This document shows, piece after piece, positions 22,770-34,152 of a stretch of DNA of 64,000 bases. The notes beneath the pieces were generated by a model. The model was given only the letters and a program-made list of their open reading frames with translations. It ran no database searches and was not told the origin of the DNA. Positions within the stretch are counted from its first letter, which is position 1; every line of letters begins with the position of its first letter. The stretch lies in the NCBI GenBank assembly GCA_015501055.1, contig JADNYV010000067.1:107844-171843 (forward strand). Reading direction: 5' to 3'. This stretch comes from Mucidula mucida (Eukaryota > Basidiomycota > Agaricomycetes > Agaricales > Physalacriaceae). Made by a program: the position numbers and the translations under genes.

Positions 22770-23713
22770 TTACGCTTTATTACTGCGAGCTTCAAATCTA
22801 TACGCCACATTGTCCTTATCAAAGAAGGCCCATTTCAGCTTTTCTTTCCACCCCAACCTCTGCCACCCATTGTCATCCTTTGAAAAATCGTCAATAACAC
22901 CGGGAAGTGTACTGTCGTGCGCTAGCAGCACCAATACGTTTGGATCAGTGTCGAGTTCTTGCAGCTTGCCCAGGGTCTGGCTTGAGACATCCCAGTCTCG
23001 GTATGCGGAGTCACCCTTCGGCGGTCTCTGTTCGTGCCGCCATTATTGTTCTGTTTCTCTAGAGAAGACAACAACATACTTGAAACAGCTTCGAGTAGCG
23101 CATGGCTTGGATATCCCCTCATATCGGATCCAGGACCGACGACCAGCTCAGTCGTAGCTGGGAATAACGAAAGGTCACCTGAAGAACATACTGAGTATCA
23201 AACGTTATCGGTATACAACCGGCGCTGCCCACTCACCGATATGATCCAAATGTGTATGACTAAAAACAGAGCGTGAGTTGGAGTCTCTCCATCCGGAAGT
23301 TATGTGTATGGTTATGATATCATATTCAATGAGTGTCAAGATGTTAATCGTGAAATAACTTACCTCCAAATAACTGTATCTATGTCGGCGGGTTTCACAC
23401 CGCCTGACGCGAGGCGTTCGACGACGTCCTCGTCAACGACCAGACCGCGCAATCCATGATCATGCCAGACCTTGAACAGATCTTGAACAGCGGGCGCCAC
23501 AGCGGAATCGTCCTTCCTCATCCCCAAGTCGAACATGAATCGTTTCCCGGATGGATGTTGCAGAAGAAACGCGTAAATGGGCGCGCGAAAGATCTCATTG
23601 CCTGGTGGGATGGGGGAGACAAAGGCCAAAGCGGGAAGGGTCGTTTCAGTGGAGCCAGTATTGATGGCCTTGACAGAGATGGTAACAGAAGAGAAGGGAA
23701 TTGTTGCGGTCAA
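22770..23713 (-). CDS. metallo-beta-lactamase-fold hydrolase
   Basis: This is a zinc-dependent hydrolase of the lactonase-like MBL family. The first exon (23364..23713) begins MTATIPFSSVTISVKAINTG and holds FMFDLGMRKDD before PADIDTVIW. A 23-bp exon (23237..23259) encodes the metal-binding motif SHTHLDHI (HxHxDH). The next exon has GDLSLFPATTELVVGPGSDM. The C-terminal exon contains VLVLLAHDSTLPGVID and ends YRFEARSNKA. The domain order matches fungal N-acyl-homoserine-lactonase-like proteins, whose fungal substrates are mostly unknown. The stop codon lies 110 bp from the stop of the convergent SDR gene. The 23-bp exon carrying most of the metal site is easy to miss in automatic annotation. 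Confidence 0.85.
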
Positions 23714-24077
23714 AATAAGGTTATTATGCTGCCAATTGAGGCCTGTTCCATGTTTTTATAGGCCCTACGGTACTTGGCTGCCAGCTGCTTGCGCGTTCAA
23801 TGCGCGCCGAGCGCACAGTGCGGGATTTGGATCAGTTCGAGCTGACTAGCGCTGACTGTTGGATGACCAAGTGCGTGCAATCAGTCCGACGTGCGCGCTG
23901 GACCCGAAATGCACGCAAAAGTCACAGTCAAAGCGTCCGGGGTGAGGACCTGCTCCGACCAAACGCGATCGAGGGCACGTGTCGATGACGGACATCGGCA
24001 AGGTTATCGTCTCTCCACGACAACGACACGATGAGCTCTTTGAACTTTCAAGCGCAGTGGACGTGTAAATACAGGCG

Positions 24078-24830
24078 ACGTGAGCTACGATATTCTCTGG
24101 CATCTCTCCCCTGCTGAAGACGTGTACAGCGAAAACGCCTCTCGAAGTAAGTCGATGATTGTTCACGAGTATCAACTCCTCAAAATTAGCTCGTTAGGCG
24201 CAGAATCTTTACAATCACAGTGAGAAGTCTTTACAAAGTCGTCGTCTCTTGAACCAAGACGTTATCTGCTCGTAGTCCGAACAGTTGCATTCCTCTTGGA
24301 TGCATCCTCAGAATGGCTTATCCCAACGTTTCCTTTCTTGGCCTCACTACCCGAAGAAATGCAATTCGGGCTGGACTCTGTAATTGGCGCGGTTCTCCCT
24401 GCTGTAGGAGACGCCTTCTGTTTGTTTCTTGGTCTCTACCAAGTTCTCCTGAGTATGCTTTTTGGCTTACCGTGGCATATTGTCGGATTGATGGTACGCT
24501 CGTTGTTCCTTCAATATCGTTTACGACCATTTGACTTCGTGAAGCTGCTATACATCATCGCAGACGCTTTCATCGGTGTTATCCCACTTGTGGGCGACCT
24601 TCTCGATGTGGCGTTCAAAGCGAATATATACAATCTTCGGTTACTTGAAAAGGAACTGACACGTAGCCGGTGGGCTGCCGCGGTATGCATTTTGAGTCAT
24701 AATGGCTAGATCCATTGATCATCATCCTTTGTAGGTCATCATACCAAAGTCGACTGACTGGATTCCGCGACCGCGCAAAGCTGGTGCGAATAGGTTTCGC
24801 ATTCCCCGATGGAAGGACGTTTTTGGCTAA
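24078..24830 (+). CDS. DUF4112 membrane protein, 5' end unresolved
   Basis: The recognisable part has two exons, up to 24682 and 24735..24830. It contains two hydrophobic blocks of the DUF4112 type: FGLDSVIGAVLPAVGDAFCL and DAFIGVIPLVGDLLDVAFKAN, each with the GD motif after a hydrophobic helix. The C-terminal tail is basic (WIPRPRKAGANRFRIPRWK). An upstream exon beginning near 24078 (DVSYDILWHLSPAEDV) would splice into the frame leading to RTVAFLLDASSEW. No convincing start ATG was found before it, so the gene probably begins further upstream in the 23.9-24.1 kb region. The function of DUF4112 is unknown; it is a small multi-pass membrane protein. Confidence 0.7.
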
Positions 24831-25514
24831 TAAAAGGTCAGTGTTTTCATTCTCCTGATTTTGCTGCTTCCCTAAACATTCCCCCAAGATCTTGCATGTT
24901 GTACTACGCTATTTTCGCCGACATTTATACCATGAGCGCGGAGGCATTCCGGCGCTATTCTGTATGTCCTTCCGCAAATGAAGTTTTGTTGAATGTCAAC
25001 AAGAAGGCGCGCGTACTGTGCACGTCTGGGGGCAACCATCATGCCCATCCCAGGTCAAACTCAAATCGAGACAGGACTAGAATGTCGTCTGTTTTGTTTT
25101 AAGAGAGGGAGTGGCACCGCACTCGCTACTGCTAAGCCTCATGCTCAATGTGGCGCTCGCGTTGACTTATCAGCGCCTCGCTTCACATCTCGCTCCAGTG
25201 TTTCTCGGCCTACAACTTTTATCCGCGCATTGCAAAGGGAAGTAACGACAAGGCTTCATACTGTCTGAGTAAATGTGATTTATTGGAAAGTGGACATTCG
25301 TGTGGACGCATGACTTTGATATCACGTTCTCCTAGAACTTCGGTCAAGATGATTGACCTATTGTTGCTGGAAGCAACCTCTCACGCTTCCGTTTGATGCG
25401 CAAAACACGACATATGTGAAGGCAAGATTTTGATTATACATAACGCATAGGATCGTAGTGAGGACAAAATCCTGTAAGAACAAACAAGTTTACAGGAACG
25501 TAACCTAACGATTT
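24831..25514. other. intergenic, no gene recognised
   Basis: This lies between the convergent ends of the DUF4112 and eL30 genes. Only unsupported frames of up to 97 codons are present. Confidence 0.5.
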
Positions 25515-25999
25515 TTACGCGGCGTTGCCCTCAGCAAAAGTGAGAAGATCAGAGTCTCCTTGGTCGGAAACGGTCATCACTCTATATACTTGGGTCAGAA
25601 GGCAGCGCAGCGAACAGAAGGGTTAAAATGCTCACCCAACACGGAATAGTTTACCAGCGGCGGTACCCAGAGCGACATTGGTGCCCGAAAAATGGTGCAC
25701 GGTGGTTTTCGAGAGCATGGCATAGTACTCTAGCTCCGATTTGCGGAGGGGCGGGCAGTTACCAGCGATGAGCACCAATTTGGCTAGCAAAACAGCGCGT
25801 CAGCTCAAGAGACCTTCTCAGCCTCACGCTCCAGTCCCCGGGAGAGATTTGGCGAAGAATACACACCTTTTCCGCTGCGCATCTGCTTGAGGGCAGACTT
25901 ATATCCGAGGGTGTATTTGCCCGACTTGACGACGAGCGCGAGCCTGGCGGAGATGGACTCGGTGGATTTGGTCGCCTTGGACTTTTTAGAGGGGGCCAT
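25515..25999 (-). CDS. RPL30: 60S ribosomal protein eL30
   Basis: This is a component of the large cytosolic ribosomal subunit. The model is complement(join(25515..25581, 25636..25783, 25867..25999)), 115 residues, the usual length for eL30. The start is [20 protein letters not shown], followed by [20 protein letters not shown], then [33 protein letters not shown] and [17 protein letters not shown]. It ends with [11 protein letters not shown]. All three exons join in frame. Yeast RPL30 autoregulates its own splicing through a stem in its transcript; whether that applies here cannot be told by eye. Confidence 0.95.
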
Positions 26000-27425
26000 T
26001 GCTCGTCGTTGGTCTTGAGGTGCTGGTGATGAAGAGATAGAGATTTTTTACGATCAAGCGATCATGATCAAATTGAGACTCAGCCGGTCCTGAGGAGCCG
26101 CTCCCGGCTTCATCCATATTGTCTTGGCCTCGGACTCCATGCATTTCAGCCTCGAATTTGCTCTGAAATGAGAGATTCCTCACTACAGTACTACGTGGTC
26201 AACTCTCAATCAAGCCCGAATTGGAGATTGCAACTGCCGCAGAAGACAACTCCTTCCCCGTACCAAATTGCGGACTGAGGGTCCCTTCTGTCGCGTTTAC
26301 TAGGCTGCATTGTAGCCGCACGAAAGTAAGACGAAAACGGTGGCGCTATGGATTGCCAACAACCGAAAACACTTCGGTCTCGATCGCTGCAGTTGCGATG
26401 ATGCTATAAGTTCGTGCACTTTTTGTTCCTTTATAGTCGCTGATTTATTTTGGTGATTTGGCACAGGTTACTACACGCCGAAAAAAATTGGTTATCTATC
26501 ACGGTGTCGATACGTTAATACCATGGCTTTCTCGTATTCTAGTAACAAATCATCGCCGCTAAATGATACCGCCTCTAATCACGCTCTAGGTTGGCGAGCA
26601 TTGACTTTTGCTCTCAATTCTTCTACCTGGTCAAGTTGCCTCCTCCAGACACTGTCAGTGAGTGGGTGCTAGTAATCACTTCGAGTCCACTTAAAACCGC
26701 AGTTCTCCTAAAGATTTGGATTCTCCCCCCCCTCGTTAGAGGTGCTTGTATAGTTGTACTTATCAGGTCTTTACATCGCGGAATGTTTGGACGTCTAGTG
26801 TTTAGACTTCTTCATCGTCTACGTTGGTGGAACAACTTTACAGTTGGTCGGACGATTCAACACTGTGCGATTGGACATTCGCGAGAGCTACTGGTGTGAG
26901 TAGAAGTCAATTCCAAAACCTGGACGCTTTATAAATAGCGTATTCTGCAGCCAACTTCGACCGAGACGGTGAACTCGTCTGGGGCGGTCTAATGATCAAC
27001 TACCTCGTCGCGTCTGGAACTTTTGCACGCTGCGTTGACTTCTTCCGATGAGGATGCGTACTTGTCCTAAGACTGTTCTAATGTGGGCTAGATGTCGAGC
27101 TCACCATAATGTGTCTTCTTCCCAGGGTATTCTTGTTTCCGTGGCATCTCGAACAGGGGAAAACTGAAATCGAGGAAGGCCTACGCGGTTGCGGATAGAG
27201 AGCTGGAGCTACAAGCGCAATAAGGCACGATGAGCCCAGGGTGGTTGTCTAACGACTACCCTCAGCGGTTCCGATTTTTGGTATGGGCTGAACGAGGCAA
27301 TGTTGAATACGCTAATGATACATGGATTTATTAGACTTCATTCGTTGATGCCATCTAGCCTACAATCAGTCTCCTGCAAGATGATTATAATGACAATGAA
27401 CCTTCGGCTCCCCACTTCACTCGAT
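26000..27425. other. intergenic, no gene recognised
   Basis: About 1.4 kb upstream of eL30. Frames of up to 102 codons (for example 26591-26899) have no motif. It presumably contains the ribosomal-protein promoter close to 26000-26200. Confidence 0.45.
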
Positions 27426-27987
27426 GCATAAGATCAAGCACTCTTCATATCTACAGCAATTGTCATCTGGAACCCCAAAACAACGAGTGAATGAGAGACA
27501 TACCTTTGCCGCCATTCAAATGCTCTTCCTCGGTGCGAACTTGGAGGACCTGCGTCTCCTCAGAGGCAGTATAGTAATCCTTCATACCCCCGTATCGCAG
27601 CTGCCTCTCCGGGAGTTGGTACAATGCGCCGTGCTGGGTCATGGCCATGTAGTCCTCTTCACTCCATCCTTCATCGTTGCAGCGTTCGGGGTGCAAGCCG
27701 TCTGGATGGAACCGCGGGACGGGGTGTGAGACGGCGGAAACATGCTTTGTCTCAATCAGAGTAGTAACCGTCCGCAAGGGAAGGATTGGGGTCTGAGCTC
27801 TGTGCAGAATGCAGCGGATCGAGTGCAAGTTCAAATGAGCAGAGCGCATGTTTATCATGGGCGAAGAAGGGGTGTCTATATTGCACTGCCTGAAGCATCC
27901 TGCCTTTTCTAGGAGTCTGGTGAAGCGATTCTGCGTAGTTTCACACGGGAGTCTGGACCTTTCGGGCGAGGTCAGATCGAAACACAA
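27426..27987 (-). CDS. hypothetical protein, weakly supported
   Basis: A minus-strand frame of 174 codons (27463-27987) can be extended by a possible 38-bp intron near 27468-27505 to a stop at about 27426. The second half (HVSAVSHPVPRFHPDGLHPE, then GWSEEDYMAMTQHGALYQLP) has balanced composition that looks protein-like. I do not recognise a family. The first half is less convincing. No function is proposed. Confidence 0.3.
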
Positions 27988-28267
27988 GTCACAAGACCTT
28001 TAGCACCATTGGATCTTACTGAAGGGAAAGTCGTGCATCGCAATAGTTGTGTTGTTGTGTTTGGAGAACAATACTGAATTAAAGCTGCCGAATGCACATC
28101 GGGCACGAGATCTCGCCGTGATGTCGGATTTGCAAGTAGCCGGGGTCATCAGCGCATCAGCTTTTGTTCGCTTTCTGCTTTCGCACCATAACGATAACAG
28201 TCGAAAACGAGTCAAGAGGCACCTTGAAAGCGCATGGCCGCTGAACCACCAGCTGAGCAGTTGACCC

Positions 28268-31200
28268 ATGCCGAGTCTTTACTTCCGAAGGACCAGGACT
28301 GGGTCGCCTGTGGGCTCCTTGTGGTCTGGAAATAGTCCAAATAGTCAGAGCTCCAGCTCTCTACCTGTACTTGGCGCGGCGGAGAACTGGGAGCCGACTG
28401 AGTTCCATTCTCTTGGTGACTTGGGAGGAGGAGAGCCAAATGCAAACATTTCGCATCCCGATTTGGCTACTCACGCCGATCGTCTGCTCACCACCACCAT
28501 CAGCAACGAATATACACCTCTGAAAGGACCAGACTCCCCATTTGAATTTTCCTTCGTCCCTCCATCCCCTCCATCATCCCCTTCAGCCACCGCCAAGTTG
28601 CTGTTGAACCCACACGCCTTGGACGCTCCGGCAACGACTACTCCCTACAAGACCCTACAGTACAAACTGAGCCATCGGTCACTAGCCGAGGCAGCATCGG
28701 CGGAACAAGAATATCGCAGTAGGCGTCATGATTGGACCATCTCTGAACTACTTGGCGTTCATCCTACTGGTCCAAATCGAGGTATTTACAGTTTGGAAGT
28801 GTTTTTCAAAGAAACTCACTGGGGCGTGAAAGGTCCTGACTACCGCGGTCGTGACACAGACTACCGTCAAAAATACCGCCCCGACGATCCGCTTTGGGAA
28901 GCGAGCGAAAACTCTCGAATGTGGAAAACCTATCTAGACGAAAGTGAGATATACGACCAGGAAATGATACGGAAGTGGACCGACACGCTCTCAATGCTTC
29001 TTGTGTTTGTGAGCATTTCCGCTTGCTCATTCCTTTCGGTGTCTTCATGATTTGGTGTTCGACGTCTTCAGGCGGCTCTATTCTCGGCCATTCTGGCTAC
29101 ATTTGTAGTCGAAACTCTCCAGGATCTTCAACCGGACTACACACAGATATCTGCAACCCTCCTCATCCGCTTAGTAAATGCAGTAGAGGCCAACGGAACG
29201 TCATCAACAGCGGCAGCGCTGCCTGCAGACCCAGCGTCTGGTTTCGTGCCAGATATCTCCGTCGTATGGGTGAACGCCATTTTCTTTGTTAGCCTCACAC
29301 TAGGCTTGACAATTGCTCTCATGGTGGTCCTCGTGAGGCAATGGCTCTATGCCTACGAGTCCAATCCGTCCGGTACGGCCAGAGATCGCAGTATTATCAG
29401 GCAATATCGGTACATGGGCATAAAGAAATGGCAGGTGCCGCTTATCATCGGATTCCTCCCCGTACTACTACACGTTGCCCTTATCCTCTTCTTGGCGGGG
29501 CTTGTCCTTCTTCTGTGGTCTAGGAATGTTTTGATAGCAGGCATCGTAACCGGCATGACTGGTATCGCATTGGTCGCCTATATCGCCAGTCATGTCTGGG
29601 CTATCTTGAACCCGCAGTGTCCGTACAAGACACCACTGGTGACATTGGTCCTCAGTCTGTATAATCACTTCAAAGTGTTCGTGACGCATCGCAGTCAAGG
29701 CGCAGAGGTTTCCGTGGAGTTTCAATCGCGCGATTCATCGAGTGGTCCTTCGGGCCTTGTCGAAAGCGAGCGGGAGGCGGAATTCAAGCATGTTATGAAG
29801 GCTGATGCATCTTCGAGTCTCCAGGTTGACGCAATGCAGTGGTTGGATATTCATTCGTACAATCCCACTGTTCGCCCCATTATTTTTGATGCCATTGGCG
29901 GACTACCTGCTTCCAGTTTGGAAAAGGCCGTGGCTACATTTCATTATGACAAGGTCGTCATCGAGGCTCTTGGGTTCTACGCCAGAACCAAGGACCACGC
30001 TCGTGCAGAATTCGCGAACTTTCTTCGGACCTGCGCTTTTCTTGACCTGAGACAAGTTCCTGCAGACTTGTTCAAGAACGTTGTTGACTATCCGGCGGTC
30101 ACTGACGCTGCGTCGGACCTGATGGTGATAGCTATTCAACTATAGGCTGACTCCACCATTAGCCTGGAGAGTATTCTTTTCAAAAAAGACATCCAGTTGC
30201 CTACTCCCTTCTGGGCGATCCTTATCCGGAGCATTGTTCGAAACAGCCAAAGGAATGCTCCCTTATTACGGGATTCCCCTCTTCCAAAGCTCATACGTGC
30301 CATCGAGGACTCGAATCTGACACGTTACTTGAAGTATCTCTCCTATCATCGAGCCGATAGGCACCCACACCAGCAAGCAACGGCTTTGATCACTTTCCCC
30401 AGCTATCAAATGTCGGAGGACGAGCTGACGTTGCTCACGGAGCCTTTCATCCCAATGCTTTCCGCTTTCGATGATCCAGAGAACGCTTCTTTTTCGCCAT
30501 GGCTTCGTCTGCTGATATCATGCAATAACCTTTTCGTCAAGACCTCCGTAAACATCGATATCACAGACGCGACGAATCGATCTTTGTTCGTTCTCCAACG
30601 TTACACCGTTCGTTGTCTGCGCGCGGAACGATTTTGGGGAGCGGACTCGACAAAGCAGGAGAGAAGGGCTATATTCCGGGCCATGCAGAGTTTCATTGCT
30701 AGCAATTTGTTTGTACAGATGCACGACAATAAAGAACTCCGTGGGATCTGTGACACTGCTATAACCGTGTGTTCTCTCCTCTTACGACACGATCGCCGCA
30801 TCTTTCCTGCTTCATCTCGGGACTGGCATAACCCGTCGTTCTTGAAGAATCTGGTTCGTCGACTGAAAATCACGCAACATTCTGAGGACAGTTCAATTCA
30901 TGTTCCAGACAGGATAGTTGTGTCTCTCACTCTTGCGCATGCCCTTCGTCAGGCTGTCAACGAGGCGTGCGAGCTTTTCATGGAAGAGGACCTGCTGCAG
31001 CTTCTTGGAGGATATTTTCCGAAATACAACAAGGAAAACGAAGAAGCTATTGAGGCAGCTCGAGCCGCCATTGGAGTGGCCGTTGGAGCATATATTGTTG
31101 CAGTTAGAAATTCATTCCTGTCTGGATGGGAATGGACTCTGAGTACGGCATTACCCGATGCGCATATGCATCTTCGTTACCTTCATCAGCGGGAAAACCT

Positions 31201-31728
31201 GTACCAGGCTTTCCTGTCGCTCGTTATGTCTTATGATGTTTCGGACTATCGACTCCATGCCCTGGCTCATATCTGGCCGCATAGCTCGTCGCTGTGGACA
31301 GAATACCGTAGGCGTGGCGAAGCACGAAAACTGTCTCGGTATAAGATTCGCGAATTTAAAACACTTCTTCGTAGCTCTGAGGGCGGCGGTGTAATCAGGT
31401 GCTCCGTCCTTGACGCGGAGTGCTCTGTTACCCCACTGGATCATGCACTGGGCAGCTGTCAGCTACATACCGTATTGGTAAAGCACTTTGCCACTGATCG
31501 CCCGTTCTTTTTGACTGACTTGAGCAATAGGAAAGGAGTATCGCATATATGAAGATATTGCGCTGCGTTTTCACCAAGCATGAAGAGGCGGATGCGAAGC
31601 AGCTCCTAGTGTTCCAGAACATCACGGCGGCTCTGGCTTCAGCAGTACCGGGCGCACTTCCGTGGGGCGCTGGTGTATCAGTGGACATTGGTGGGCTAGG
31701 TGACCTTGACGTCAGGTCGCATTCATGA
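28268..31728 (+). CDS. DUF6535-domain membrane protein with an in-frame TAG
   Basis: Exons 28268..29008, 29072..31477 and 31531..31728 give about 1113 codons. The first exon is a Pro/Ser-rich N-terminus followed by IYDQEMIRKWTDTLSMLLVF. The second continues with the DUF6535 signature AALFSAILATFVVETLQDL, a linker, and hydrophobic segments VWVNAIFFVSLTLGLTIALM and VPLIIGFLPVLLHVALILFL. The C-terminal 700 residues are helical, with no motif I know. A TAG at 30143-30145 (codon 605) interrupts an otherwise open frame. It is either a nonsense mutation, or the 48-bp stretch 30098-30145 (GT...AG, in phase) is an intron with a poor donor. The family is a large mushroom-specific expansion of unknown function. 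Confidence 0.78.
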
Positions 31729-32274
31729 TACCAATTTGCACGAGGAGGGGAACTTGGGACATGTCAGGTTCGAACTGACGTCCAAACCTGAAGCTGATCG
31801 AGAAGAATACGCATCGCGGCCAACGTGGCGAGGGAGGTATGTTGATACCAACTAAATTATTGATCTATGTGGCTATGTCCCATCTCTGTCTCTCCATGAG
31901 CTACAATCATGTCGAGACTCCAGCAGACCGGAACGATTGTGCTCATCGAGCGACCACACACTACAAGTCAACAACTTGAAACAGCCTGCGAAAACGCAGA
32001 AACTCACTCCGAACAGGTAATTGCAACCTTCAAACTCATTTAACGCAACGCACCAAACAGAGCGAGGCCGAAAGAGCGATCACCACAAGACGAGGAAATG
32101 CGAAGAATTAGGTATATTAGTATCCCGTCAGGACATGTAATGTATACGTTAAGACGATCATCCAAGACAGCACAAACAGGTATCAGCGCCGCTTCTTGTC
32201 ATCCACATTCCTGGATGAGGAGTCAGCAGATGGAAGAATGACGGGCGAATACACTCACGTAACAGCACAAACCC
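31729..32274. other. intergenic, no gene recognised
   Basis: This lies between the convergent ends of the DUF6535 gene and the small secreted protein gene; nothing further was recognised. Confidence 0.5.
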
Positions 32275-33055
32275 TTAGAGGTGAACAGTGAGGCCGACAC
32301 CCAAGAACGCGAAGATGCTTCCGAGGTTCAAGTTGATGATGACGGAGAGGATGATGTTAAGGATCAAGGGGAGGAGCACGGCGAGCAGGCCGGAGACGAG
32401 GCTCAGGACAAGCTGGAGAAGCTGAGCAACGAGGGTCCTAAAGATACCGTCAATGGAGAACCGAGAGCCTGATTCAAGGACACTTACAGGAGTTCGCACA
32501 ACAACGGGGCAATCAAATCCTTCTCAGCGGCGACGACGACAGAGAGGACTGCGCTGACAGCACCGAAGATGAGCTGGAAAATAGTCAGTGGCTATCGGTA
32601 AAGGACATGAGCCCAAGCTTACAGTAATCAAAGTGCAGAGGAGACCGGCGATGTCAACGAGAGCGAGGACACCAGTGGTGGAGGTGAGGACGACCTCAAC
32701 GGTCTCACCGACGAGGAGCTTGACATCAGCAATGGCGCTAACGATGATGGACTCAGCCTCCTGGATGATGGGGGTGACGATCTCAACGGTGATGTTGTCG
32801 GCAGTACCGAAAACTAGAAGGAGAGATCAGTGGGAGCTCATCGATAATACAAAAGAACAACTCACTGAGGGGAGTGAGGGTCACGGTGAGGTCAACAGTG
32901 AGGTCGGTCACAATGGTGGGGAGGGTCTTGCAGCCGCAGCGGGCTTCGACATCGCGAAGAGCGAGGCCCTTCTCGACGACGGGGGCAGCCTGGACAGAGG
33001 CGAAGGCGGCGAGGCCGAGGGCAGCGTAGCTGAGGATGGAGCTGAAGGAAGGCAT
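32275..33055 (-). CDS. small secreted hydrophobic protein
   Basis: Four minus-strand exons are inferred. The first (start codon 33053-33055) encodes a typical signal peptide, MPSFSSILSYAALGLAAFAS, with a probable cleavage after VQA. The mature part starts APVVEKGLALRDVEARCGCK and continues TLPTIVTDLTVDLTVTLTPL. Later exons give DNITVEIVTPIIQEAE, VLALVDIAGLLCTLIT and a very hydrophobic tail (VLPLILNIILSVIINLNLGS, then FAFLGVGLTVHL). One N-glycosylation site (NIT) is visible. Only about three cysteines occur, so it is not a hydrophobin. Such proteins are common in mushroom secretomes; function unknown. Exon joins 3 and 4 are approximate. Confidence 0.7.
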
Positions 33056-34152
33056 CGTTGTTGAGTAAAGGATTGTGGGTGTTAGAGAATGTGGTGGGTT
33101 CGTTGAGTTGGTAGAAGGAATCCGGAGATGGAGAAAAAGTGAGAACACGGCCTAGCTTTTATATGATTCTGGCTTCCCTCGCGTAGCCTGTCACGGGTGC
33201 GGATTTGAAAATGCATGATATTCCAAAACTATGGTCCGGGCTTGGCCAGTCAGTTCGCCGCGTTAAAGTCAAGGCTTCTGCCGAGGATGCAACATACCAG
33301 ATCTGACGCGTTGGTCACGGCCTCATTGTATTGCAAAATGAATTCTCCACACGGAAATACTTCCGATGACATTTTTTCAAGCATGCGCTATATCTAGACG
33401 AGAAGGGAGTAGAGAGTAGAGTAAACTAATATTGAAGTCTTTAGGCGTAACAAACCTGTTCTCCACGTCCTTACAGGACTGAGCGCCTTGAAGGGCGAGC
33501 GGAGCTAAAAAACACCACAAAGGGTACGCGAGAAAAGAAGCACATCCCTGAATATGTTTGAAACGACGGGCCGAAATATAACAAGCGCAGCTTGTCAGGA
33601 TGAGACGATACGGGCGTGTAAAGTGCGTGTTGGCGAGCGTGCGGAGTAGCTACGGACGCTTGAGAGGTATAAGTCGGGGGCGTGGCGCATTGATAGAATA
33701 CGCCCGACATGCTGAAAAAAATGAATCTAAATTCGCATCATGTAGATCTCCGGATTAAATTTGAAAACCGGGAAGCCTGAAGAACAAGCTTGTATGACTG
33801 GATCAGTCGAGAATCCAAAGAAGCTGCAAAAAACGTTCGACGCCGACAGTCTGACGGATGAATGAATTTGTGAAAACAAGCTAAACAACTATTAAAGAGA
33901 CCTCCTGTTTTGTGATCATGATGCATAGTACAAGGTAATGTCAAGAAAAGAACAAGGAGGGCCAGAAGCGTGCATTGTTTGGTTTCAGCTGTCGCGCGCA
34001 AATTCGGCCGTGCCAAAAAAGGAAGTCATTCTCTTTCCCAATTGACAACGAGATCATTTCGGAATGTCAGGGTTTCTTCCATCCCTCGAAAGTTTTGCGA
34101 AGGTGCGCCTACCTGTCTGCAGCCTGTCTGCGCCTTTTTGTTTTCGTTACTA
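33056..34152. promoter_or_regulatory. divergent intergenic region
   Basis: About 1.1 kb between divergent starts of the secreted-protein and hydrolase genes. No gene was recognised; several short frames overlap without motif. Confidence 0.4.

Noticed and set aside
31752..31800. A tRNA-like T-arm (GTCAG-GTTCGAA-CTGAC)
   Set aside because: The stem and loop look right, but no matching acceptor stem, D-arm or anticodon arm can be drawn upstream, so it is not called a tRNA.
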